NCBI GenBank assembly: GCA_020161315.1
Contig: JAIUOH010000001.1
Span: 1-37,619 of the forward strand
Reading direction: 5' to 3'
Length of the DNA stretch: 37,619 nucleotides
DNA from: Actinomycetota bacterium
GTDB lineage: Bacteria > Actinomycetota > Actinomycetes > Actinomycetales > Microbacteriaceae
The first letter of the stretch is position 1, and the number at the start of each line of letters is the position of its first letter. Position numbers and translations under genes: made by a program. The notes beneath the pieces were generated by a model. It had not been told where the DNA came from. It worked only from the letters and a program-made list of their open reading frames with translations, and ran no database searches. Shown one piece after another: positions 1-7,921 of this stretch.

Positions 1-119
1 TCGTGAGCGAGATCAATAACCGCCCCCGGAAGGTCCTGGGGTGGGCGACCCCGGCAGAGGTCTTCAACGAGCTAGCCTGGGAACTCACCCCCACGACCGG
101 GTGTTGCACTTCCAACTAG
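1..119 (+). mobile_element. C-terminal tail of an IS30-family transposase (cut by window edge)
   Basis: An open frame enters from the left edge and ends at TAG 117-119. It reads INNRPRKVLGWATPAEVFNE and, further on, ends CCTSN. The phrase 'NNRPRKVLGW.TPAEVF' is the usual end of the catalytic domain of IS30-family DDE transposases, which move an insertion sequence by cut-and-paste or circle formation. Only about 38 residues are visible, so the catalytic residues, the left end and intactness of the element cannot be judged. The mgtE remnant starts immediately after it, so the right end of the element must lie at about 117-128. Family assignment is by motif recognition and is fairly firm. Confidence 0.8.
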
Positions 120-755
120 AATCCGGGCATGCTCACTATTGACGATGCAGTGCGTATTCTCGAGTTCGAAGAGAGCGAAGATTCGGCGAGGCAGGGTGGA
201 ACCGAGCCGTTGCGGCGCCCGTACCTCTCAACTCCGGTGCGCACACTCGTGCGTTCGCGAGTGGTGTGGTTGCTGGTGCTCGCGATCGGTGCAACCCTCA
301 CTGTGCAGGTGCTTGAGGTGTTCGAAGCTACCCTTGAGCAGGTCACTGTGTTGGCGCTGTTCGTGCCGCTGCTGATTGGTACAGGCGGCAACACTGGTAA
401 TCAGGCCGCAACGACCGTCACCAGGGCGCTCGCGCTCGGAGACGTGCGTCCGCGGGATACTCTGCGTGTGCTCACTCGCGAATTGCGCACCGGATCAATG
501 CTCGGCCTGCTGCTCGGCACGCTTGGGTTTAGTATCGCGAGCCTTGTCTACTCGGTGCAGATCGGGCTCGTGATCGGGCTCACCTTGCTCGCAGTTTGCA
601 CTATCGCGGCAGCGGTCGGCGGCAGCATGCCCTTGATCGCACGAGCCGTGAAGGTCGATCCAGCGGTGTTCTCGAACCCGTTCATCTCGACGTTCGTCGA
701 TGCGACGGGGCTCATCGTCTATTTTGTGATCGCTAGGTTGATATTGGGTCTCTGA
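120..755 (+). pseudogene. mgtE: 5'-truncated magnesium transporter MgtE (end of CBS region plus membrane domain)
   Basis: The sequence from Met at 129 encodes 208 residues. It begins at what is normally the end of the second CBS domain (MLTIDDAVRILEFEE) and continues with about five hydrophobic helices, including the MgtE hallmark PLLIGTGGNTGNQAAT followed by TRALALGDV. Full MgtE proteins are about 450 residues, with a cytoplasmic N domain and paired CBS domains that gate Mg2+ flow; those parts are missing. An IS30-type transposase end lies directly upstream in the same frame, separated by its own stop codon, so insertion of the element (or a deletion next to it) removed the 5' half. The membrane domain could be translated from the internal ATG, but no good ribosome binding site is visible and regulation through CBS/N domains would be lost. 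Confidence 0.85.
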
Positions 756-879
756 ACTGGTGGCGCGGGGCGTCTGGCACGAATGTCGGTGGCCGATTGT
801 AGTGTCGAAGTAGAAGACATAGTCCTCGCAAATAGGTGGCGATGGGCGTTCGCGATAGCTCGAAGAACTGAAGGAAACC

Positions 880-2409
880 ATGGAAACGCTGCTTGTGGTG
901 CTGGTCGTGCTGAACCTGCTGTTGAGCGTCGGCCTGCTTGTTGCCGTGCTGCTGCGATGGCGGCGCGGCGGTGGGGCAGACATCGCCGATGCCGCGCAGG
1001 GTGTTCTTGCCACCGCAGATCTGCGGCAAGAGTTGCAGGGGCAGGTCGGTCTCGTGCGCCAAGACCTGCAGGCTCAGCGAGGCGAGCTCAGCCAGACGCT
1101 GCGGGTGTCTAGCGAGACGCAGGCCGCAGAGCTTGCTCGCGAGCGTGAGGCCCGCGCGCTCGCGAGCCGCGAGCTGAACGATGTGCTCGGCAAGTCGCTT
1201 ACCGACCTGCGCACCTCAGTTGAGCAGCGCTTCGACGTGCTGCGCGGTGAGAATGAGGCGAAACTCGAGCAGATGCGAGTCGCGGTAGACGAGAAGCTGC
1301 AGGGCACACTCAAGACCTCGCTCGAAGAGAACTCGAAGCGCATTCAGGCGCTTACCGAAGCAAACGCGACTAAGCAGATCGAGCTGCAGCGCACGCTCAC
1401 GACCGAGCTTGAGAAGCTACGCCAGGGTAATGAAGCGAAGCTCGAGAAGATGCGCGAGACCGTCGACGAGAAGTTGCAGGGCACGCTCGAGAAGCGCCTC
1501 GGCGAATCATTCTCGCTCGTCAGTGAGCGGCTTGAGCAGGTGCAGAAGGGCCTCGGTGAGATGCAGACGCTCGCCTCAGACGTGGGCGGGTTGAAGCGCG
1601 TGCTCACGAACGTCAAGAACCGCGGCGGCTGGGGCGAAGTGCAGCTAGCTCGGCAGCTTGAAGACATGTTGACGCCTGAGCAGTACGCAGAAAACGTCGC
1701 GGTCAGGCCGGGCTCTGCCGAGCGCGTCGAGTTCGCCATCAAATTGCCCGGCCGCGACGGCGAGCAGCCGGTATGGTTGCCAATTGACTCGAAGTTTCCG
1801 CAGGAAGACTACGAGCGGCTGCTCGAAGCGCAAGAGCTTGGCGACAAAACTGAGATCGACACGCAGTCGAAGAACATCGAGCGCGTCATTCTTGCGCAGG
1901 CGAAGCTTATTCGCGACAAGTACATTGAGCCGCCCTACAGCACAGACTTCGGCATCATGTACCTGCCGACCGAGGGGCTCTTCGCAGAGGTTGTGCGCAG
2001 GCCCGGTCTCACAAGTCGGCTGCAAAACGAATTTCACATCACCGTTGCCGGTCCCTCTGTGCTGATGACACTGCTGAACAGCCTGCAGATGGGCTTTCGC
2101 ACTCTCGCCATTGAGCAGCGCAGCAGCGAGGTCTGGAAGGTGCTGAGCGCAGCAAAGGCAGAGTTTCAGAAGTACGGCCAGGTCTGGGAAAAGCTCGGTA
2201 AGCAGCTGCAGACCGCGCAGAACACGGTCAGTGAAGCGGGCAGGCGCACGCGCGCTGTCGAGCGAAAGCTGCGCGATGTCGAGACGCTCGAGCTCGGTGG
2301 CGCTGATGGTGCCCTGCTCGAAGACGCACTTCCTGAGTTCGTCGCTGGCGACGGGGTCGATGCTGATGCGCCTGAACTCGATGTGTTCGGCACCCCCGAG
2401 AGCAAGTAA
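880..2409 (+). CDS. rmuC: DNA recombination protein RmuC
   Basis: A 509-residue protein of the RmuC family, associated with limiting DNA inversions and rearrangements, with a nuclease-like fold. Residues 3-25 form a single hydrophobic anchor. Residues about 30-240 are highly charged with heptad character and should form a long coiled coil. The RmuC domain follows from about residue 245 (GGWGEVQLARQLEDML, then LPIDSKFPQEDY and GIMYLPTEGLFAEV). Length and order are typical. The start at 880 is preceded by AAGGAAA. The gene stands 124 bp after the mgtE remnant and 24 bp before the acetyltransferase gene, so those two are probably cotranscribed. Confidence 0.93.
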   Translation: METLLVVLVVLNLLLSVGLLVAVLLRWRRGGGADIADAAQGVLATADLRQELQGQVGLVRQDLQAQRGELSQTLRVSSETQAAELAREREARALASRELNDVLGKSLTDLRTSVEQRFDVLRGENEAKLEQMRVAVDEKLQGTLKTSLEENSKRIQALTEANATKQIELQRTLTTELEKLRQGNEAKLEKMRETVDEKLQGTLEKRLGESFSLVSERLEQVQKGLGEMQTLASDVGGLKRVLTNVKNRGGWGEVQLARQLEDMLTPEQYAENVAVRPGSAERVEFAIKLPGRDGEQPVWLPIDSKFPQEDYERLLEAQELGDKTEIDTQSKNIERVILAQAKLIRDKYIEPPYSTDFGIMYLPTEGLFAEVVRRPGLTSRLQNEFHITVAGPSVLMTLLNSLQMGFRTLAIEQRSSEVWKVLSAAKAEFQKYGQVWEKLGKQLQTAQNTVSEAGRRTRAVERKLRDVETLELGGADGALLEDALPEFVAGDGVDADAPELDVFGTPESK

Positions 2410-2433
2410 CTTCTGCAACTGAAGGCTGAGCCA

Positions 2434-3036
2434 ATGGCACTCGAACACCCCGGAACCCTGGCCGGTCGACTCGTAACGCTCGAACCGCTCTCGTACGAGC
2501 ACCGCGAGGGGCTGTGCGAGGCTGTGCGAGACGGCGAGCTCTGGAACGCCTGGTACACGAACGTGCCAAGGCCCGAGGGCATGGAGGCCGAGATCGAGCG
2601 CCGGCTCGAACTGCAGCGCAAGGGCTCAATGCTGCCGTTCACCGCGAGGCGCAACGACACTGGCGCGATTATCGGCATGACCACTTTCATGAACATCGAC
2701 GCTGTAACCCCTCGCGTCGAGATCGGTTCAACCTGGAACGCGGTGAGCGCCCACGCGAGCGGCACAAACCCTGACTCGAAACTGCTGTTGCTCAGCCACG
2801 CCTTCGATGTCTGGGGGTGCCCCGCGGTCGAATTTCGCACCGATTTTCACAATCAGCAGTCGCGGGCCGCGATCGCTCGGCTCGGAGCGAAACAAGACGG
2901 GGTGCTGCGCTCACACCTGCGGCCCGCTGCGGGGTACACGCGCGATACCGTCGTGTTCTCGATCATCGACTCGGAGTGGCCGGGGGTGCGCCTCGGGCTC
3001 GAACAGCGGGTGCAGCGCCACCTCGGTGCTCGATAA
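2434..3036 (+). CDS. GNAT-family N-acetyltransferase (RimJ/RimL type)
   Basis: A 200-residue protein with the layout of the RimJ/RimL branch of GNAT acetyltransferases, which move acetyl from acetyl-CoA to an amine such as a protein N-terminus or small molecule. It opens with a beta strand 'GRLVTLEPLSYEH', has the mid-domain 'GAIIGMTTFMNID' and the C-terminal block 'VEFRTDFHNQQSRAAIARLGAKQDGVLR', where the N-x2-S-R-x-A-I-x-R-L-G-A pattern marks the acetyl-CoA site. The substrate cannot be inferred. The start follows a GAAGG at a suitable distance, 24 bp after rmuC. The C-terminus runs about 25 residues past the domain. Confidence 0.88.
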   Translation: MALEHPGTLAGRLVTLEPLSYEHREGLCEAVRDGELWNAWYTNVPRPEGMEAEIERRLELQRKGSMLPFTARRNDTGAIIGMTTFMNIDAVTPRVEIGSTWNAVSAHASGTNPDSKLLLLSHAFDVWGCPAVEFRTDFHNQQSRAAIARLGAKQDGVLRSHLRPAAGYTRDTVVFSIIDSEWPGVRLGLEQRVQRHLGAR

Positions 3037-3105
3037 GTGGCCCGGTAGCGCCCGCCCGGCTCGGGCCGACGCCGATCCTCGTCGCTCAATGAAGCGCTTG
3101 TAATT

Positions 3106-3190
3106 CCAAAAAGTAGAAATACTTCGAATCTTCACCCTTGATTCTGAGGTATCGGGTGCTTGATCGTGACCCAAAGTAGAAGTAGTTCAT
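3106..3190. promoter_or_regulatory. Twin palindrome in the aceA leader (candidate operators)
   Basis: Two 16-bp copies, AAAGTAGAAATACTTC (3110-3125) and AAAGTAGAAGTAGTTC (3173-3188), share 14 of 16 bases. The first contains a perfect inverted repeat, AAGTA-N4-TACTT; the second is the same with one arm mismatch. The copies are 63 bp apart, six turns of B-DNA, so they face the same side of the helix. They lie between the acetyltransferase gene and aceA. They do not resemble the corynebacterial RamB site as I know it. Binding by a regulator is inference. Confidence 0.5.
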
Positions 3191-3240
3191 CTAGACCACA
3201 GCGCTTGTGGGCTAGCGGCCACTACGCAAAAGGGATCACA

Positions 3241-4836
3241 ATGACTGAGTTCCAGAACGACATCGAGGCAGTGCAGGCTCTGAAAGAGCAGAATGGCGCG
3301 AGCTGGGATGCGATTAACCCCGAGTACGTTGCACGTATGCGGGCGCAGAATCGCTTCAAGACCGGCCTCGAGATCGCTCAGTACACGGCAGACATCATGC
3401 GCCGCGACATGACCGAGTACGACGCAGACTCGTCGGTCTACACCCAGTCGCTCGGTGTGTGGCACGGCTTCATCGGTCAGCAGAAGCTGATCTCGATCAA
3501 GAAGCACCTCAAGTCGACCAACAAGCGCTACCTCTACCTCTCGGGCTGGATGGTCGCCGCGCTGCGCTCGGAGTTTGGCCCGCTGCCCGACCAGTCGATG
3601 CACGAGAAGACCTCGGTACCCGCGCTCATCGAAGAGCTCTACACCTTCCTGCGCCAGGCTGACGCCCGCGAGCTCGACCTGCTCTTCACCCAGCTCGACG
3701 ACGCACGCGTTGCCGGTGACGAGACCGCTGTCGAGTTCATCCAGTCGCAGATCGACAACTTTGAGACCCACGTCGTGCCGATCATCGCCGACATCGACGC
3801 AGGCTTCGGCAACCCCGAGGCAACCTACCTGCTCGCGAAGAAGATGATCGAGGCTGGCGCCTGCGCGATTCAGATCGAGAACCAGGTTTCTGACGAGAAG
3901 CAGTGCGGCCACCAGGATGGCAAGGTCACCGTGCCGCACGAGGACTTCATCGCGAAGCTCAACGCGGTTCGCTACGCGTTCCTCGAGCTCGGCATCGACA
4001 ACGGCGTGATCGTTGCCCGCACCGACTCGCTCGGCGCGGGCCTCACCCAGAAGCTCGCCGTCTCGGCAGTGCCCGGCGACCTGGGCGACCAGTACAACGC
4101 GTTCCTCGACGTCGAAGAGATCTCTGAGGCCGACCTCGGCAACGGCGACGTCATCATCAAGCGCGACGGCAAGCTGCTGCGCCCGAAGCGCCTCGCTTCG
4201 AACCTCTACCAGTTCAAGAAGGGCACCGGCGAAGACCGCTGCGTGCTTGACTGCATCACCTCGCTGCAGAACGGCGCCGACCTGCTGTGGATCGAGACCG
4301 AGAAGCCGCACGTCGAGCAGATCGCTGGCATGGTCGACCGCATTCGCGAGGTCATTCCCAACGCGAAGCTCGTCTACAACAACAGCCCGTCGTTCAACTG
4401 GACCCTCAACTTCCGTCAGCAGGCATACGATCTGCTCGCAGAGCAGGGCAACGACATGTCGGCATACGATCGCGACAAGCTCATGAGCGTCGACTACGAC
4501 GGCACCGAGCTGGCAACCCTTGCCGACGAGAAGATCCGCACCTTCCAGGCGGATGGCTCGGCTCGCGCTGGCATCTTCCACCACCTCATCACCCTGCCGA
4601 CCTACCACACTGCTGCGCTGTCGACCGACAACCTGGCAAAGGGCTACTTCGGCGACGAGGGCATGCTCACCTACGTTCGCGACGTGCAGCGTCAGGAGAT
4701 CCGCCAGGGCATCGCAACGGTGAAGCACCAGAACATGGCCGGCAGCGACATTGGCGACAACCACAAGGAGTACTTCGCCGGTGACGCAGCCCTCAAGGCT
4801 GGCGGCAAGGACAACACCATGAACCAGTTCGGCTAA
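3241..4836 (+). CDS. aceA: Isocitrate lyase, long (531-residue) form
   Basis: Isocitrate lyase cleaves isocitrate to glyoxylate and succinate, the first step of the glyoxylate shunt needed for growth on acetate or fatty acids. The protein carries the active-site signature KQCGHQDGKVTVPHEDF with the catalytic cysteine at about residue 222, and DIDAGFGNPEATY for metal binding. At 531 residues it belongs to the long type known from Pseudomonas rather than the roughly 430-residue type common in actinobacteria. I chose ATG 3241 because AAAAGGGA precedes it and the family starts near 'MTEFQNDI'; the frame is open upstream to 3160 but that extension is not protein-like. No malate synthase gene is visible nearby. 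A twin palindrome upstream and a strong terminator downstream make it a single-gene unit. Confidence 0.95.
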   Translation: MTEFQNDIEAVQALKEQNGASWDAINPEYVARMRAQNRFKTGLEIAQYTADIMRRDMTEYDADSSVYTQSLGVWHGFIGQQKLISIKKHLKSTNKRYLYLSGWMVAALRSEFGPLPDQSMHEKTSVPALIEELYTFLRQADARELDLLFTQLDDARVAGDETAVEFIQSQIDNFETHVVPIIADIDAGFGNPEATYLLAKKMIEAGACAIQIENQVSDEKQCGHQDGKVTVPHEDFIAKLNAVRYAFLELGIDNGVIVARTDSLGAGLTQKLAVSAVPGDLGDQYNAFLDVEEISEADLGNGDVIIKRDGKLLRPKRLASNLYQFKKGTGEDRCVLDCITSLQNGADLLWIETEKPHVEQIAGMVDRIREVIPNAKLVYNNSPSFNWTLNFRQQAYDLLAEQGNDMSAYDRDKLMSVDYDGTELATLADEKIRTFQADGSARAGIFHHLITLPTYHTAALSTDNLAKGYFGDEGMLTYVRDVQRQEIRQGIATVKHQNMAGSDIGDNHKEYFAGDAALKAGGKDNTMNQFG

Positions 4837-4886
4837 GCCTTATCGCTTAGTTCGGGTTTCAGGGTGCGGGATCGCCCGCCCATCGA

Positions 4887-4916
4887 GAGGGGTCTCGGCT
4901 TCGGCCGAGGCCCCTC
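4887..4916 (+). terminator. Strong hairpin terminator after aceA
   Basis: A 13-bp stem (4887-4899 with 4904-4916, all Watson-Crick except one T:G pair) closes a TTCG tetraloop. It begins 50 bp after the aceA stop codon and just before the end of the convergent FBP gene (4930), so it may serve both directions. The T tract after it is short. Confidence 0.85.
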
Positions 4917-4929
4917 TTGGCGTGCTGGG

Positions 4930-5433
4930 CTAGCGACCAGCGATGAGCATCTCGGCGAAACCGGCGACACGCAATTGCAGGTCATCGATGCGCTTCACCC
5001 GTGCCGCGGCGACGTTGTAGCCCTGGTAGGCGGGCGGCGGGTCGTTGCGAACGTTGCGCGAGCACTCGAAGTCACGGCAGATCAGCGTGCCGACGGTCGC
5101 GCCGCGACGACCGGCGTCGCCGACGCGCTTCGCGCTCCAAAACACGACGTCATTCGGCAGGCGCACGTCTTGGCACCAGTTGCACATCGCGCGCGAGCGC
5201 GGGGTGGCCTCTGCCTGTTTCAACGAGATACCGGCGGGGGCGCCGTCGAGGCGAGGCAGCACCACATAGGCGCGGCGGGCAAACTTCGGGTCGCGCCAGC
5301 CGAGAAAGTCGAGCGTCGACCAAGCGGCCTCGTCGAGGGCCTCGAAGCTGTCTGCGAGGCTCATGTCTTTGACCTCTTTGCGTGAGGCGTTGATAAAAGA
5401 GGAGCGAATAAATGGTTCGGTGAGGGGTTGCAT
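4930..5433 (-). CDS. FBP-domain (FusB-like, EF-G-binding type) zinc protein
   Basis: A 167-residue protein with a C-terminal treble-clef zinc finger: Cys84-x2-Cys87 (MCNWCQDV) and Cys119-x4-Cys124 (LICRDFECSRNVR). This is the FBP domain seen in actinobacterial proteins and in FusB/FusC, which bind elongation factor G and rescue stalled ribosomes, giving fusidic acid resistance in staphylococci. A helical N-terminal part (residues 1-60) precedes it. The zinc finger is seen directly; EF-G binding is family knowledge and not certain for this homologue. The start at 5433 has GAAAGG upstream; Met24 is an alternative. A small palindrome, CGGTT-CTT-AACCG (5452-5464), lies 19 bp before the start codon. 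Confidence 0.8.
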   Translation of the reverse strand: MQPLTEPFIRSSFINASRKEVKDMSLADSFEALDEAAWSTLDFLGWRDPKFARRAYVVLPRLDGAPAGISLKQAEATPRSRAMCNWCQDVRLPNDVVFWSAKRVGDAGRRGATVGTLICRDFECSRNVRNDPPPAYQGYNVAAARVKRIDDLQLRVAGFAEMLIAGR

Positions 5434-5539
5434 GAGAAGCCTTTCGGGCGGCGGTTCTTAACCGTGCCGTCGAGTGTGAGTGTGGGGTCGCAAATGTCGC
5501 CGCCTCCTGCGGTGCGCAGGTGCGGCGAGGGCGGCGCGG

Positions 5540-5608
5540 TCACTCACCGTCGGCGAGTGCTTCGCCGACGACCTCCTGACGCTGTGCGTACAGCTCTCGA
5601 TAGCTCAC
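5540..5608 (-). CDS. Possible 22-codon ORF just downstream of fic
   Basis: Four bases after the fic stop, a GTG opens a 22-codon frame (VSYRELYAQRQEVVGEALAD, then GE and TGA). It is helical and charged, like the start of a real protein rather than noise. There is no separate ribosome binding site, so it could only be translated by coupling to fic. Its 3' end overlaps a 9-bp perfect hairpin (CGTCGGCGA, 5548-5556, with TCGCCGACG, 5562-5570), which may instead be the fic terminator. It could be chance or a remnant; confidence is low. Confidence 0.2.
   Translation of the reverse strand: MSYRELYAQRQEVVGEALADGE
5548..5570 (-). terminator. Hairpin after fic
   Basis: A perfect 9-bp stem (5548-5556 with 5562-5570) and 5-nt loop lie about 43 bp beyond the fic stop codon. 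No T tract follows, so intrinsic termination is uncertain. Confidence 0.4.
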
Positions 5609-5612
5609 GATT

Positions 5613-6500
5613 TCAGTGTACGCCCGCTGCAAACTCCTGGGCGACCATCCAGCGATCGCGCAGCCTGAATGCGGGAATGGTCTGCCGCTTCGCCTTGTTC
5701 GTGGCGATTGAGCCTGAGATGCCGTGTGCTTTTGCCCAGGCAGAGAGCGGGATCACGCGCCGACTGGTGACGAGCGCGATGCGCTTGTGCAGAGACTCGA
5801 TGACGAGAAGCGAGAGCAACCGAGTCATGCCCGCATGGTTACCTGTTCTCGCGTAGGTAGCGAGCAGCGAGTAGTAGTCTCTCTGCCGGTTTCGTGCGCG
5901 CACGATGATGGGTGGAAAGCCCGCATCTTGCAGTTGTTTGTTGATCAGCACGCGCCCGATGCGCCCGTTGCCGTCTACAAATGGATGGATGATTTCGAAC
6001 TCGCAGTGAAAGCGGGCGATCGCGTCTATCTTGGCGTTCAAGCCAGCTTCATGGCGCGCGGTGAGCGCATCGGAGAGTAGACCCCACACGAACTCGGGGT
6101 TTGCGCCCACGTGGCCGCCCACGCGCACCCACTCACCCGCTCGGCGAAGTCTGCCCGCGGCGTCATCGCGGATCCCGGCGAGCAACATGCCGTGCCAGCG
6201 CAGCATGAGCTCAATCGAGAGTGGCTCGGCTGAGCTCATGAGGTCGGTTGTGACAGCTGCCAGGTTCTTCGCTTCGTAGATTTCTCTGAGGTTGCTTTTG
6301 CCTCGCGGAAGGCGGCCATCGAGGATCTGCTCGGTGTCGTCGAGTGTGAGCGTGGAGTTCTCGATCGCGTTTGACTGCTGCACCGACTCCGCGAGCTCGG
6401 CTAACGTGATCTGGCTCATCGCTTCGGGGTGCTCTCTCGCGAGGTCGCGATATCTGCGAAGTAGGCCTTCGATGCGAGCGTGAGTGACTTGATTAACCAT
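5613..6500 (-). CDS. Fic-family protein (AMPylase) with C-terminal DNA-binding-like domain
   Basis: A 295-residue Fic protein. The catalytic motif HPFVDGNGRIGR (residues 172-183) is intact, so transfer of AMP from ATP to a hydroxyl side chain on a target protein is expected. An inhibitory-helix motif, SNAIEN (43-48, pattern S/T-x3-E-G/N), lies N-terminal to the core, which makes this a class II, self-inhibited Fic. The last 50 residues (IPLSAWAKAHGI and later IPAFRLRDRWMVAQEF) look like an excisionase-type winged helix, so DNA binding is possible. GAGGTGAG precedes the ATG. No separate antitoxin gene precedes it. The upstream 240 bp is poorer in GC than the surroundings and holds no convincing gene. 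The target protein is unknown. Confidence 0.9.
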   Translation of the reverse strand: MVNQVTHARIEGLLRRYRDLAREHPEAMSQITLAELAESVQQSNAIENSTLTLDDTEQILDGRLPRGKSNLREIYEAKNLAAVTTDLMSSAEPLSIELMLRWHGMLLAGIRDDAAGRLRRAGEWVRVGGHVGANPEFVWGLLSDALTARHEAGLNAKIDAIARFHCEFEIIHPFVDGNGRIGRVLINKQLQDAGFPPIIVRARNRQRDYYSLLATYARTGNHAGMTRLLSLLVIESLHKRIALVTSRRVIPLSAWAKAHGISGSIATNKAKRQTIPAFRLRDRWMVAQEFAAGVH

Positions 6501-6742
6501 GCGTCGCTCACCTCAACTAACCGTTCGTAGCCCGTTATCTTCAGAGTTTACGTGAATCAATGAGGTATCTTTCAAGATTTCACGCAAAATGAGAATGCGG
6601 CGAGAGCCTCCATTTGTGAGGCATCCGCAATTCTGGCGCATCTCAAGCGAGCACAGACTTCGGGCGCACCGCAGTGCAGCACCATTTACAAGACATGCCC
6701 TAGGTCTGTTCGGCATTGATGAGGCAGTGAGATACTCGTGTC
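6501..6742. other. AT-richer intergenic region between divergent fic and HhH-GPD genes
   Basis: This stretch separates two divergent genes and probably holds both promoters. It is visibly richer in A and T than neighbouring DNA, especially at 6530-6600. A small inverted repeat, GCCTC-N7-GAGGC, lies near 6607-6623. I see no RNA gene or convincing small protein. Confidence 0.4.
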
Positions 6743-7315
6743 ATGCCCGCAATTCACCTCACCGATGACGCCGAAGCCGACCGCCTGCTGAGCGATGACC
6801 CGCTCGCCCTGCTCGTTGGCATGCTGCTCGACCAGCAGGTGGCAATGGAGGTAGCGTTCGCGGGGCCACTCAAGATCAAGCAGCGCCTTGGCGCCTTCAG
6901 TACCGAGGCGATCGCGGGTGCCGAACCCGAGATGTTTGCTGGGCTCTTCAAAGAGACGCCAGCGGTGCACCGGTTTCCAGGGTCGATGGCGACGCGGGTG
7001 CAGCTGCTTGCGCAGGTATTGCTCGACGGCTGGGGCGGCGATGCCGCGGCGATCTGGCGACAGGGCGAACCCGATGGCCCGACTGTATTGAAACGACTCA
7101 AGAAGTTGCCTGGCTTCGGCGAGCAGAAGGCGAAGATCTTTCTCGCCCTGCTCGGCAAGCAGTACGGCTTTGAAGGTGCGGCTTGGCGCGAGGCGTCAAG
7201 CCCGTACGGAGACGAAGGCACATACAAAAGCGTCGCCGACATCACCTCGCCCGAAACCCTGGCGCTTGTGCGCGAGTCGAAGCGCGCAGCGAAGGCGGCC
7301 GCCAAGAAGACATGA
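6743..7315 (+). CDS. HhH-GPD-type base-excision repair family protein
   Basis: A 190-residue protein of the small actinobacterial HhH-GPD family. It has an N-terminal helical half (LLVGMLLDQQVAMEVAFAGP) and a helix-hairpin-helix motif, LKKLPGFGEQKAKIFLALLG, in the second half. Such motifs bind DNA backbone in glycosylases like Nth and AlkA. This short family usually continues with 'PYGDEGTYKSVADI' as here; the usual catalytic aspartate of larger HhH-GPD enzymes is not obvious, so activity is unproven. The tail is Lys/Ala-rich. The gene is divergent from fic and 70 bp before the thioesterase gene. Confidence 0.85.
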   Translation: MPAIHLTDDAEADRLLSDDPLALLVGMLLDQQVAMEVAFAGPLKIKQRLGAFSTEAIAGAEPEMFAGLFKETPAVHRFPGSMATRVQLLAQVLLDGWGGDAAAIWRQGEPDGPTVLKRLKKLPGFGEQKAKIFLALLGKQYGFEGAAWREASSPYGDEGTYKSVADITSPETLALVRESKRAAKAAAKKT

Positions 7316-7385
7316 GGGTCAGCGTGGGGTGCGATCCTCGCCTGAAAGTAGCACGTACAAACGCCGAGCAAAGGAGCGCAGGTAG

Positions 7386-7895
7386 ATGACAGCCGAACCC
7401 CAACGCGAGAAAACCGTCATCTGGCAAGACACCAAACCCGCCCTCGCTAAGCTGCCAGCGCTCGCGGGCATCGACTATCTGCGCGCCATGATGGCGGGTG
7501 AGCTGCCCGGGCCGCCCATTGCATCCCTCATGCAGATGGAGCTCACCGAGGTCGAAGAGGGGAGTGCGACCTTCGTCTGCACTCCCGACGAGTCGCACTT
7601 CAACCCGATCGGCACTGTGCACGGCGGCTACGCCTGCACGGTGCTCGACTCGGCGCTCGGTTGCGCGGTGCAGACCACCTTACCCGCGGGCACCGGCTAC
7701 ACCTCGATTGAGATCAAGATCAACTACTTGCGACCGATCATGCCGAGTTCGGCGCCGCTGCGCGCGATCGGCACCGTGACCAAGCCCGGCAACCGCGTGG
7801 CCTTTGCCGACGGGGTGCTGATCGACGCGGCGGGTAAGACCGTTGCGACCGCGACCGGCTCGCTGCTCGTGTTTCCGATTGGAGCCCAGGCGTAG
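7386..7895 (+). CDS. PaaI-type hotdog-fold thioesterase
   Basis: A 169-residue hotdog-fold protein of the PaaI/YbgC-like acyl-CoA thioesterase group. The motif 'HFNPIGTVHGGYACTVLDSALG' (residues about 77-98) holds the N-P-x-G-x-V-H-G-G active site and the long hotdog helix; 'SIEIKINYLRPI' forms the next strands. It should hydrolyse an acyl- or aryl-CoA, substrate unknown. The first 45 residues are an extension before the fold. AAAGGAG stands upstream of ATG 7386. It is convergent with the helicase gene, only 26 bp apart, with no clear terminator between. Confidence 0.88.
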   Translation: MTAEPQREKTVIWQDTKPALAKLPALAGIDYLRAMMAGELPGPPIASLMQMELTEVEEGSATFVCTPDESHFNPIGTVHGGYACTVLDSALGCAVQTTLPAGTGYTSIEIKINYLRPIMPSSAPLRAIGTVTKPGNRVAFADGVLIDAAGKTVATATGSLLVFPIGAQA

Positions 7896-7921
7896 CACGC
7901 AGCAAGGCCAGGGCGGTGGGG

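Noticed and set aside
3160-3240. Earlier ATG for isocitrate lyase
   Set aside because: The extra 27 residues cover the twin palindrome and lack a ribosome binding site, while ATG 3241 has AAAAGGGA and family-like start.
3187-4764. 525-codon open frame antisense to aceA
   Set aside because: It mirrors codon positions of a well-supported gene; its composition (long Val/Leu/Arg/Glu runs) has no domain pattern and no ribosome binding site.
6513-6716. 67-codon minus-strand frame between fic and the HhH-GPD gene
   Set aside because: Cys/Arg-rich composition, no ribosome binding site, and it occupies the expected divergent promoters.
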